Part shown: positions 28,479 through 36,329 of the stretch, piece after piece
How the letters are laid out: each line of letters begins with the position of its first letter
Numbering within the stretch: position 1 is the first letter of the stretch
IMG/VR virus record: IMGVR_UViG_3300022602_000006
Span: 1-60,992 of that record
Origin: a virus
DNA: 60,992 nt
Direction: 5' to 3' (one strand)
Notes under the pieces: model-generated
Seen by the model: the letters and a program-made list of their open reading frames with translations, nothing else
The model's database searches: none
Told to the model about the DNA's origin: nothing
Position numbers and translations under genes: made by a program

Positions 28479-31391
28479 ATGTCGCTTGTATACGCAGATC
28501 GTGTTAAAGAATCCACGACAACCACCGGAACGGGGTCAATTTCCCTCGGTGGGGCTGAAACGGGCTTTCAATCTTTTTCCGTTATTGGTAACGGTAATAC
28601 TTGCTATTACACGATTGCCGGTCAATCAACGGGTGAATGGGAAGTTGGGCTAGGCACTTATACACTAAGTTCTGCAACGCTTGCCCGTACTACGGTCTAC
28701 GCTTCGTCTAATAGCAACAATCTGGTGCCGTTCAGCGCGGGTACAAAAGACGTGTTTATCACGCTACCCGCTGTGGCTATTAGTTCGTACTTGAACAAAC
28801 TGACGGTTGGTTCTACTTCCGTCGTTAGTGGCACGGGCGGCTACATCCTATACAACGCCGGTGGAACGCTTGGAAATCTTGCGACCACGGGATCAGGCAA
28901 TGTTGTCCTTGCGACCAGCCCCACCCTGACCAGCCCCACCCTGACCACGCCTGTTATTGGTGCCGCCACGGGTACGAGCTTGGCCGTCACGGGTGCTTTG
29001 ACGACAGGTACCCAAGGTAGCGTTCAGGGTTCATTGATACTTACCAATACAAACTCCACCTATGCAACGACCGTTCAGTCGTCCAACAGTTCGACGGTTG
29101 CGTGGACAATGACGCTACCGACATCTAGCGGTAGCGCAGGTCAGTTGTTATCTACAAACGGATCGGGTGTGACCTCATGGGTGACAGGCGGGTTGATTGT
29201 TAATACCAGCCCCACATCAGGCGGCGCAGCCGGTCAGATCATGTTCGATACGGGGTCAGTGCTACAAGAGTCAAGCAACCTTGTTTGGGATAACACCAAT
29301 AAAGCCCTGACGCTTGGCGGCGGTACGGTAACAACCAGCAACCCCGTGTTGAACATGACGCAGACTTGGAACGCGTCGGGAATTACGACAACTGGTGCCA
29401 GCGGTACGGGAACGGTATCTACTCTTACGTTTGCGACTCAATCAACTGCATTGCCTGTTGGAGCAACCATTTCCGTAACCGGAGTCACTCCAAGTTCATA
29501 CAATGGAATTTTTGTTGTTACTGCATCAACAACGACTAGCGTTAGTTATGCAAATAGCGCGTCGGCATCACAAACCAATGCGGGTACTATTCAATTAGTA
29601 ATGACCGGCGCTTTGTTGAATATCACAAATACAGCTAGTTCTGGTTATTCAGCATTGGTGGATTTGCAAATTGGTGGGACAAGTAAATTTAAAGTTATTA
29701 ATACATCAACTCAATCTCTTGTTGCATTACCTGCAACTGGAGGTGGTATTGCTGGATATACATTACCTACAGGATTTTCTAACACCCCTGGTTTTTCTTG
29801 GGTTGCTAATGGAAGTGCATATCTTTCTTCCACAAATAATACTTTGACGTTACAAGACAATTATGCTGGCATTCATGCTTCAATCGTTTTGCGTCTTGAC
29901 CAAGGTCAGTACACTCAGTATTTAACCGTTATTGGAAATGCGAGTTTGCAATTAGGAAACGCAAACGCAGCATCGCCAGTAGCCCAGACGCTATCCGTCC
30001 AGTCCGTCGTTGCCGGTACGAGCAATACTGCTGGAACCAACTTTACGATAGCTGGCTCACAAGGTACTGGTACTGGTGCTGGTGGCAGCATCATATTCCA
30101 GACTGCTCCTGCTGGTAGCACGGGAACGAGTCAGAATGCTTTGTCTACTTTGCTCACGTTATCGTCTGCTGGCACAGCAACGATTTCATCTGGTACACAA
30201 ACGACATCTGTACCTGCTTTGAGCATTACTCAGACTTGGAACAATGCATCTACTACATTTGATGCGCCGTTCTTAATGAACATCACAAATACTGCGTCTG
30301 CAAATAACAGTAAATTTGTTGATCTTCAAATATCGGGAACAAGCTATTGGTCTATACGATCTAATAACCCTGCGCCGTACATGTCAATTGATAACAACAC
30401 AAACGCAGGAACGTACTACAACATTGCTGGATATGGCGGCAATGGCATGCAAATGTTTGTTGGAACCTCGCTTGTCGCTTCTACTGCTAATACGTCGGTT
30501 GGATTCAATACAAGCAGCTCAGTTTCACCATTTTTGTTTGCGGCAACCGGAACAGCAACACTTGCCGCTGATCCTGCTAATAGTAGATTTTCATTTGGCA
30601 CCGCTGCCAATTCTTTTGATTTATTCCTCACAAGACGCGCCGCTGCGAACATACAGCATGGAGCTGCCGATGCCGCCGCTCCCGTAGCCCAGACGCTATC
30701 CGTCCAGTCCGTCGTTGCCGGTACGAGCAACACGGCGGGTGCGAACTTTACGATAGCTGGCTCTCAAGGTACTGGTACTGGTGCTGGTGGCAGCATCATA
30801 TTCCAGACTGCTCCTGCTGGTACTACAGGTACAAGCCAAAATGCGTTGACGACGGCGTTGACGATTGCAGCAAGTGGAGCGGCAACTTTTTCAAATACTC
30901 TTTCGGCAAGTTATTTGAGTTTACCCGCAAATAATTCGGTTAACTGGGCTGGAACGCCGGTTTTAATCACGGGCACTTCAGCATACGCGTTATCCATATC
31001 CGCAAATTACATAGCGCATTACGGCGTTGGAAACCTTAATTTTCAAACCAACACCGGAACTATTCAGTTTCAAAGCGGCGCAACAACAGACGTTACAACG
31101 ACGTTCAAAAGCATTGCATCTCAGTCTACCAATCTTTCGGTTTGGGTAAATAGCTCATCAACAGTTGGCGTTGCTATCACAGGAAGCACATCGGTTCCAA
31201 TGTTGGTTACTTCGGCATTGACCTATGCAACGCTTCCGTCTCCATCAGCAACGGGAGCCGGTGGACGAGCTTTCATTACCGACAGCAACACGCAAGCCAC
31301 TTCGGCCAACTTCGGCGCAACGATCAGTTCGGGCGGCGGCAGCTATAAAGTTCCGTTGTGGACTGATGGAACTTCTTGGTATATCGGTTAA
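28479..31391 (+). CDS. Large tail fibre protein with a duplicated module and common tip
   Basis: 970 residues. The N-terminus (YADRVKESTTTTGTG) is a typical fibre attachment motif. The shaft is Ser/Thr/Gly beta repeats. One module (QTLSVQSVVAGTS...GGSIIFQTAPAG) is present twice, encoded by near-identical 140-bp direct repeats. The C-terminus, GGRAFITDS...VPLWTDGTSWYIG, is the shared tip unit also ending the 21303 protein. Likely host-receptor binding. The middle section (about 29400-29960) looks AT-richer, as if exchanged. Confidence 0.85.
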   Translation: MSLVYADRVKESTTTTGTGSISLGGAETGFQSFSVIGNGNTCYYTIAGQSTGEWEVGLGTYTLSSATLARTTVYASSNSNNLVPFSAGTKDVFITLPAVAISSYLNKLTVGSTSVVSGTGGYILYNAGGTLGNLATTGSGNVVLATSPTLTSPTLTTPVIGAATGTSLAVTGALTTGTQGSVQGSLILTNTNSTYATTVQSSNSSTVAWTMTLPTSSGSAGQLLSTNGSGVTSWVTGGLIVNTSPTSGGAAGQIMFDTGSVLQESSNLVWDNTNKALTLGGGTVTTSNPVLNMTQTWNASGITTTGASGTGTVSTLTFATQSTALPVGATISVTGVTPSSYNGIFVVTASTTTSVSYANSASASQTNAGTIQLVMTGALLNITNTASSGYSALVDLQIGGTSKFKVINTSTQSLVALPATGGGIAGYTLPTGFSNTPGFSWVANGSAYLSSTNNTLTLQDNYAGIHASIVLRLDQGQYTQYLTVIGNASLQLGNANAASPVAQTLSVQSVVAGTSNTAGTNFTIAGSQGTGTGAGGSIIFQTAPAGSTGTSQNALSTLLTLSSAGTATISSGTQTTSVPALSITQTWNNASTTFDAPFLMNITNTASANNSKFVDLQISGTSYWSIRSNNPAPYMSIDNNTNAGTYYNIAGYGGNGMQMFVGTSLVASTANTSVGFNTSSSVSPFLFAATGTATLAADPANSRFSFGTAANSFDLFLTRRAAANIQHGAADAAAPVAQTLSVQSVVAGTSNTAGANFTIAGSQGTGTGAGGSIIFQTAPAGTTGTSQNALTTALTIAASGAATFSNTLSASYLSLPANNSVNWAGTPVLITGTSAYALSISANYIAHYGVGNLNFQTNTGTIQFQSGATTDVTTTFKSIASQSTNLSVWVNSSSTVGVAITGSTSVPMLVTSALTYATLPSPSATGAGGRAFITDSNTQATSANFGATISSGGGSYKVPLWTDGTSWYIG
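29979..30120 (+). repeat. About 140-bp direct repeat inside the fibre gene (pairs with 30684-30825)
   Basis: The first 47 bases are identical to the copy 705 bases downstream, and the rest is nearly so. The repeat keeps the reading frame. Recombination between copies would delete 235 codons of shaft. Confidence 0.85.
30684..30825 (+). repeat. Second copy of the fibre direct repeat
   Basis: Pairs with 29979-30120; in frame and encoding the same module with a few substitutions. Confidence 0.85.
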
Positions 31392-31400
31392 GGAATCATC

Positions 31401-31754
31401 ATGGCAAACACATATCAAACTGCTTTCAATAGCCTTCAGTCTTACCCAACCTATCAGGGGCAGACTAATTGCGTATTCTCAATTAAATGGGTCATCAGCG
31501 GGACTGACGGCAACGGTCACAACGCAGCGGCGTATGGGACGACTGAAGTGCCGTACGACCCCGCAGACCCGTACATTCCGTATGACCAGTTGACCTTTGA
31601 CATCGTATTGGGTTGGTATAATGAGTACACACCTGCTGATACGATTACGGCTGCTGAAGCACAGATTGACGCGGACATTGAGAACCAAATCAACCCGCCA
31701 ACTCAGTCTTTGCCGTTGCCGTGGAATGCGCCAGCATCGCCGTCAAGTAAATAA
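31401..31754 (+). CDS. Small conserved phage protein, 117 residues (DUF7936-like)
   Basis: TAAGGA before ATG. The central FSIKWVISGTDGNGHNAAAYG and the C-terminal PYDQLTFDIVLGWYNEYTPADTITAAEAQIDADIENQ match a small family found next to fibre genes. The role is unknown; a fibre chaperone or accessory is possible. Family name from memory. Confidence 0.65.
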   Translation: MANTYQTAFNSLQSYPTYQGQTNCVFSIKWVISGTDGNGHNAAAYGTTEVPYDPADPYIPYDQLTFDIVLGWYNEYTPADTITAAEAQIDADIENQINPPTQSLPLPWNAPASPSSK

Positions 31755-31789
31755 TTGTTTCCCACAACTACGTCCACAGGAGGACGCAA

Positions 31790-31969
31790 ATGCAAATTGA
31801 ATTGAACCAGAACGAAGCACAGGTACTGCTCAACCTGATTGACATTGCGGTGAAGTCCGCAGGTCTTCAGGCAGCGGAAGCTGGACTTCATTTCCAGAAA
31901 ATGCTGTCAGCGGCACTGTCTGCTGACATCAAGGCAAATGAAACTGCCCCGGTAGCCGAGGCAGCGTAG
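31790..31969 (+). CDS. Small helical protein, 59 residues
   Basis: AGGAGG 6 bases before ATG 31790. It has an almost fully amphipathic helical sequence (EAQVLLNLIDIAVKSAGLQAAEAG) with an Ala-rich tail. Small helical proteins of this type lie beside fibre genes in many phages; a chaperone-like role is only a guess. It is real by ribosome site and codon use. Confidence 0.7.
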   Translation: MQIELNQNEAQVLLNLIDIAVKSAGLQAAEAGLHFQKMLSAALSADIKANETAPVAEAA

Positions 31970-31976
31970 GTAGCCA

Positions 31977-32666
31977 ATGCTTGGGTACGTAGCCCTATCT
32001 GAAAGCACAGTATCAGATGTTACTTATCAGTACATCAATACGGCAGGTGGCGGCTACGTATCCATTTCCGAAAACGCGATCTCATCCTATTGGGTTAGTG
32101 CGTTTGTAGGAGTTACCGCCGTTGCGGCGACGGGTGTAGTTGAATCGGTCAATTATGAAGCCGACGCCAATGTTTCTGTTACCGCCGTAACGGCTACCGG
32201 CGCGGTAAAGTCTGTTACCGTCTCTGAAGACGCCAACGAGTCTGTTACCGGCGTCACGGCTACCGGCGTCCTTGGTATACCCGTTGAAGTTGTTACCGAA
32301 GTCATCCCCGTCTCCGGGGTTGTCGGCACGGTAACAGTTCAATCGGTCAGCGTTGTAATCAGTATTGCTGTTACCCCGGTTACGGCCACGGGGGTAGTTA
32401 AGTCAGTTACGGCGACGGTAGCAGTTGATGAGGTAGTTACCCCAGTCACCGCCGTTGCTGTGCTGGAATCGGTTACAAGTCATGGAGATGCGAATGTCAT
32501 CTTATCTGGACTTTTCTGTAAAGGGTATATTGAATCGGTCAACGTCTGGGGTATCATACCGACCAACGAGACTGCGAATTGGGTGCCTGTATCCGATTCG
32601 GAAGCCGCAAACTGGACGCCGGTCACAACCGCTGAAACACCCGACTGGGTGCCTGTTGCTGCTTAA
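31977..32666 (+). CDS. Repeat protein of short VTATGVV-type units, 229 residues
   Basis: Between residues about 35 and 160, units of VTAVTATGAVKSVTV form recur about six times, with GTTACCG-rich DNA repeats. The C-terminus repeats NWVPVSDSEAANWTPVTTAE-like WxPV units three times. It is beta-forming and Val-rich, as in fibre shafts. Probably a fibre-associated or surface protein whose unit number may vary. Confidence 0.65.
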   Translation: MLGYVALSESTVSDVTYQYINTAGGGYVSISENAISSYWVSAFVGVTAVAATGVVESVNYEADANVSVTAVTATGAVKSVTVSEDANESVTGVTATGVLGIPVEVVTEVIPVSGVVGTVTVQSVSVVISIAVTPVTATGVVKSVTATVAVDEVVTPVTAVAVLESVTSHGDANVILSGLFCKGYIESVNVWGIIPTNETANWVPVSDSEAANWTPVTTAETPDWVPVAA

Positions 32667-32678
32667 TAGGATACAGAT

Positions 32679-34730
32679 ATGTCTGATACTACCTACTCGA
32701 CCAACCTTGCCCTGACGTTGTTGGGGCTGTCGCCAGACGACGTTTGGGGTGGTACCACTAATAATAACCTCGGTACCCTGATCGAACAGGCTATCAGCGG
32801 CTACGTCACGCAAAACTTTACCGATGCAGACGTGACGCTTGTCATGTCGCCGGGAACTTCGGCTACCGCTCGCAACATGTATATCGAGTGCACGGGAACA
32901 AACACCGCCACTCGACAACTGATTGTCCCGCCGAATAAAAAGCTTTACTACGTTTATAACAACACAGCGGCTGTGTCGAGTGCAACGGCCAGCCAGTGTT
33001 CCATCAGTGGCACGACACTGACTATTGGCGGCACGATCACGGGGACGTTCTCCGCTGGTCAAGTGATTAGCGGTAATGGCATTGTCAACGGTACAACAAT
33101 TCTTAGCCAGCTTAGCGGTACTACAGGTGGTGCGGGTACTTATCTAGTAGATACTTTTCAAACCACATTCGCTACTTCTACAGCAAGTTACATTTCAGGT
33201 ACGACATTAACTGTTGGTGGATCTGTTACTGGTACGTTCGTTATTGGGCAAGTCCTTGGCGGTACCGGCGTTACTACTGGTACGACAATCACCGGCTACC
33301 TCACGGGTAGCGGCGGTGTAGGAACGTATACTGTTACGCCGTCACAAGGGCCAGCAGCGGCGTCTGCCGCCAATTTAATCACCGGCACAAATCTTGTAAT
33401 TACTGGCCCTGTCAGCGGTACGTTTGCTGCTGGGCAAATTGTTTCTGGCCCCGGTGTAACTGTACCAACAACAATCGTCAGTCAATCTAGTGGTACTACC
33501 GGCGGTGCAGGTACATATGTCATCACGCCCACACAGCAGCCGCCTTCAGCTACGTTAGCATCAGTCGCTAGCGGAGTGCTTACTATTGATGCGGCTGGAA
33601 CAAACACCGGCACGTTTGCTATTGGGCAACAAATAGGTGATAGCTTCGGCATATTGTCTGGTGTTGTTATCATTGCATTGGGCACCGGTACCGGCGGTGC
33701 AGGTACGTACAATGTTAGTGGAACGCAGACGCTACCTACCGCTACCACATGGTCGATCAGCGGTACGTCACTTACGGTCAGTGGCACGACTGGAACATTT
33801 GGTATTGGGCAAGTGTTGTCTGGCACCGGCATTTCCGCAGGTACAACCATTACTGCGGGTACTTCATCTCCATACACCATCAACAATTCTCAAACTGTTA
33901 GTGGTACAGGCACGTTAACAATTTCCGAATATCCAGTTTCGGTTACGTCTTACGCCATCACAGCTAATCTACCGACCTCGATTAATTCACAACCTGTAGG
34001 AATTACAGGCGCACTTCCCGGTGACGGTTACGGCATATTCGTTACGGCTGATGGTTCTACAGGCGTTACGGTGGCTCGCGGGTCAAGACAAGTTCTTGTT
34101 TACGACGGCACGACTGTTGCTAGCGCATTGACTGGAATATCTTCTAGTGGATCTACCGCTACAAACATCCTTGGCGGTGCTGCGAATGAAATTTTGGTTC
34201 AAACCGGTACTAATGCTACAGGGTTTATTACGGCTCCATCTACGGCTAATCAGTTTTTAACTTGGACGGGATCCGGATTTGCATGGGCTACTGGCGGTAC
34301 AGGTGTTACTTCATTTAATGGGCGTACAGGCGTTGTAACTCCACAATCCGGTGACTATACCGCTGCCCAAGTAGGCGCTATCGCGCTCACTTCTTTTACT
34401 GGTTCAAGCAATCAACTTTTAGCTAGTAGAGGGTTTCAAAAAATCCCCGGTGGGTTGTTAGTTCAATGGGGATTTCAAACTATTGGTAGCGAAAACATTT
34501 ACGGCCCGTTTACATTCCCTACCGCGTTCTCAGCCAAACCATGGTCGATTGCCACTACCATTACGATGGTATCTACAGCTCTGAATGTTAATTACAACGT
34601 AGCTGCGTTTAGTGATACGTCTGGCACTTATGCGACTACCGCAAGTCAGTTTTATATTTACAGCAATTACGAAGGAGGAGGCGGCAACAATCCTACTGGG
34701 TTTTACTGGATAGCTGTTGGCCCAAGTTAA
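32679..34730 (+). CDS. Tail fibre or spike with five approx. 50-residue repeats and a gp53-like C-terminal domain
   Basis: 683 residues. From about residue 105 to 420, five copies of a unit of the form [18 protein letters not shown] ... GTYTV are present. The C-terminal part [16 protein letters not shown] ... FYWIAVGPS fits the phage tail-fibre C-terminal domain of the gp53-like family. A related single unit occurs in the 17775 protein. Receptor binding is likely. Confidence 0.8.
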   Translation: MSDTTYSTNLALTLLGLSPDDVWGGTTNNNLGTLIEQAISGYVTQNFTDADVTLVMSPGTSATARNMYIECTGTNTATRQLIVPPNKKLYYVYNNTAAVSSATASQCSISGTTLTIGGTITGTFSAGQVISGNGIVNGTTILSQLSGTTGGAGTYLVDTFQTTFATSTASYISGTTLTVGGSVTGTFVIGQVLGGTGVTTGTTITGYLTGSGGVGTYTVTPSQGPAAASAANLITGTNLVITGPVSGTFAAGQIVSGPGVTVPTTIVSQSSGTTGGAGTYVITPTQQPPSATLASVASGVLTIDAAGTNTGTFAIGQQIGDSFGILSGVVIIALGTGTGGAGTYNVSGTQTLPTATTWSISGTSLTVSGTTGTFGIGQVLSGTGISAGTTITAGTSSPYTINNSQTVSGTGTLTISEYPVSVTSYAITANLPTSINSQPVGITGALPGDGYGIFVTADGSTGVTVARGSRQVLVYDGTTVASALTGISSSGSTATNILGGAANEILVQTGTNATGFITAPSTANQFLTWTGSGFAWATGGTGVTSFNGRTGVVTPQSGDYTAAQVGAIALTSFTGSSNQLLASRGFQKIPGGLLVQWGFQTIGSENIYGPFTFPTAFSAKPWSIATTITMVSTALNVNYNVAAFSDTSGTYATTASQFYIYSNYEGGGGNNPTGFYWIAVGPS

Positions 34731-34731
34731 T

Positions 34732-34944
34732 ATGGACTATGAAGAAAAAGTAGACGACACATCAAAGAAGCTGGACGTGCATCTTGCTGAATGCGCATTG
34801 CGCTATCACACGATAGCCGACTCCCTTGTTAGAGGCGAGAAGGTAATGAACCGGTTACAGCTATTAATTGGCTTGCTAGCGGTTATGGTGTTACTTGGCC
34901 CCGGCTTTGCGGCTGAACTACTTAAGAAGTTTATAGGGGGCTAA
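34732..34944 (+). CDS. Small membrane protein upstream of the lysis genes, 70 residues
   Basis: ATG 34732 (an upstream TTG 34717 lies inside the fibre gene). An N-terminal charged helix is followed by one transmembrane segment at about residues 43-62 (LQLLIGLLAVMVLLGPGFAA) and a short KKFIGG tail. It is directly followed by the next membrane gene and the holin, so it probably belongs to the lysis set, perhaps as a pinholin or regulator. Confidence 0.65.
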   Translation: MDYEEKVDDTSKKLDVHLAECALRYHTIADSLVRGEKVMNRLQLLIGLLAVMVLLGPGFAAELLKKFIGG

Positions 34945-35214
34945 ATGTTCGATTCAAGCAAAATAGTTCCGATGGTATTCCCAGTCATGGTTGCTGCCGT
35001 AGGCTGGATGATCACCTCTGTTACTTCTATGCAAAATGAATTGGTTGATATTCGTTCAAAGATGCCAGCATTAATTACACCACAAGGTGTACCAACGGAT
35101 AGTCCAATTTCTGCTGAAGCAAGAACTAAATTGAAAGAAGATTTGAACGAAAAGCTAAACGCGCTTTCAGTTCGTATTACTTTGCTTGAAGAACGGAGCA
35201 AGGATAAAAAATGA
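34945..35214 (+). CDS. Small N-anchored coiled-coil protein in the lysis cluster, 89 residues
   Basis: Residues about 8-27 (VPMVFPVMVAAVGWMITSVT) form a signal-anchor, followed by a periplasmic or cytoplasmic coiled coil (TKLKEDLNEKLNALSVRITLLEE). It begins directly after the previous stop and overlaps the holin start (ATGA). Candidate antiholin or spanin-type partner; unassigned. Confidence 0.65.
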   Translation: MFDSSKIVPMVFPVMVAAVGWMITSVTSMQNELVDIRSKMPALITPQGVPTDSPISAEARTKLKEDLNEKLNALSVRITLLEERSKDKK

Positions 35215-35714
35215 ATCTTTCTTGGCTTGCTCAATTAGCTCCTACAGTTGCTACTGCGCTTGGTGGCCCTTTGGCGGGTATGGCTGTTGAGGCCGTAGGT
35301 AAAGCTTTGGGTGTGCCACCTGATGATGCCAAAAAGCTACTTGAATCGGGCAAGATGACTTCAGATCAAATCACGCTTATCAAACAAGCTGAGATCGCGT
35401 TACAGGCACAAGCCCAAGAACTGGGTTTAAACTTTGAAAAGTTAGCAGTCCAAGACCGCGCTTCAGCCCGTTCCATGCAATCCGAAACTCGCTCATGGAT
35501 ACCCGGCGTTATGGCTTTGGTGGTGACTATTGGGTTTTTTGGAATTCTCATTGGGTTGATGAGCGGCAAAGTGACTGCTGGGCCTGAGATTGAAATTATG
35601 CTGGGTTCATTGGGCACTGCTTGGACAGGAATTATTGGTTTCTATTTTGGTTCATCTGCCAGTAGCCAAAAGAAGGATGAACTTATTCATCAATCAACTC
35701 CGGTGGGACAATGA
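35211..35714 (+). CDS. Holin of the GTA 3-TM type
   Basis: 167 residues. After an N-terminal hydrophobic part and a helical linker, AVQDRASARSMQ precedes a transmembrane helix at about 95-118 (WIPGVMALVVTIGFFGILIG) and another at 132-150, ending IIGFYFGSSASSQKKDELI. This is the pattern of GTA-type 3-TM holins. It would permeabilise the inner membrane to release the endolysin encoded by the next, overlapping gene. Confidence 0.85.
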   Translation: MNLSWLAQLAPTVATALGGPLAGMAVEAVGKALGVPPDDAKKLLESGKMTSDQITLIKQAEIALQAQAQELGLNFEKLAVQDRASARSMQSETRSWIPGVMALVVTIGFFGILIGLMSGKVTAGPEIEIMLGSLGTAWTGIIGFYFGSSASSQKKDELIHQSTPVGQ

Positions 35715-36130
35715 TTAATTCTCGTAGCCTTGATGAACTTCTTTTGCCGGTACGCACCAAGGTAGACGCCTTTATTGCATCGTGCAAAAGCGAGGGGATT
35801 GACCTCCTTGTTACCTCTACCTACCGCGACATTGAATCGCAGGAAGCGCTTTATGATCAAGGACGTACTACGGAAGGAAAGATCGTCACCAACGCTCGCG
35901 GAGGCCAGTCTTTTCATAATTTTCGTTGTGCTATCGACATCGTTCCTCTTGTCAATGGTAAGCCTGATTGGGATGGTTCTCACCCTGTTTGGGCAAAGAT
36001 CGGATCACTAGGTAAGGCGGCTGGCCTCGACTGGGCTGGCGAGTGGAAGAGCTTTAAAGAGCTGGCTCATTTCCAGTACACGGGGGGCTTGACCCTCGCA
36101 GACCTGAATGCCGGTAAAACGGTTGTATAA
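35711..36130 (+). CDS. Endolysin, M15 L-Ala-D-Glu/D-Ala-type peptidase
   Basis: 139 residues. TSTYRDIESQEALYDQGRT with Arg39, then SFHNFRCAIDI with His69 and Asp76, and HFQY with His120 give the SxHxxxxAxD and HxH-like zinc site of M15 (VanY/CwlK-type) enzymes. It cuts cell-wall peptide crosslinks. No signal peptide is seen, so it depends on the holin. It overlaps the holin gene by ATGA. Confidence 0.92.
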   Translation: MINSRSLDELLLPVRTKVDAFIASCKSEGIDLLVTSTYRDIESQEALYDQGRTTEGKIVTNARGGQSFHNFRCAIDIVPLVNGKPDWDGSHPVWAKIGSLGKAAGLDWAGEWKSFKELAHFQYTGGLTLADLNAGKTVV

Positions 36131-36139
36131 GGAGTAATC

Positions 36140-36319
36140 ATGATGCTTGGATATATCGCTGCTTCGTTCGTTCTTGGTGCCATTGGTGGCTGGCTGGCTT
36201 GCCAGTCTTTCAAACAAAAAGCTGATGCCGCTGTCAAAGTGGCCGTGGCCGATGTTACTGCCGTCAAAGCCGACGCCACCGCTGCGGTTGATGCCGTCAA
36301 GTCCGACGTAAGCAAATAA
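36140..36319 (+). CDS. Spanin-like small membrane protein, 59 residues
   Basis: AAGGAG before ATG 36140. An N-terminal transmembrane helix (ASFVLGAIGGWLACQSF) is followed by a Val/Ala/Lys repeat (AVKVAVADVTAVKADATAAVDAVK). It is directly downstream of the endolysin. A single-span inner-membrane protein with a helical periplasmic tail at this place suggests an i-spanin-like function. No o-spanin frame was recognised. Confidence 0.6.
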   Translation: MMLGYIAASFVLGAIGGWLACQSFKQKADAAVKVAVADVTAVKADATAAVDAVKSDVSK

Positions 36320-36329
36320 GACTAGGCCC

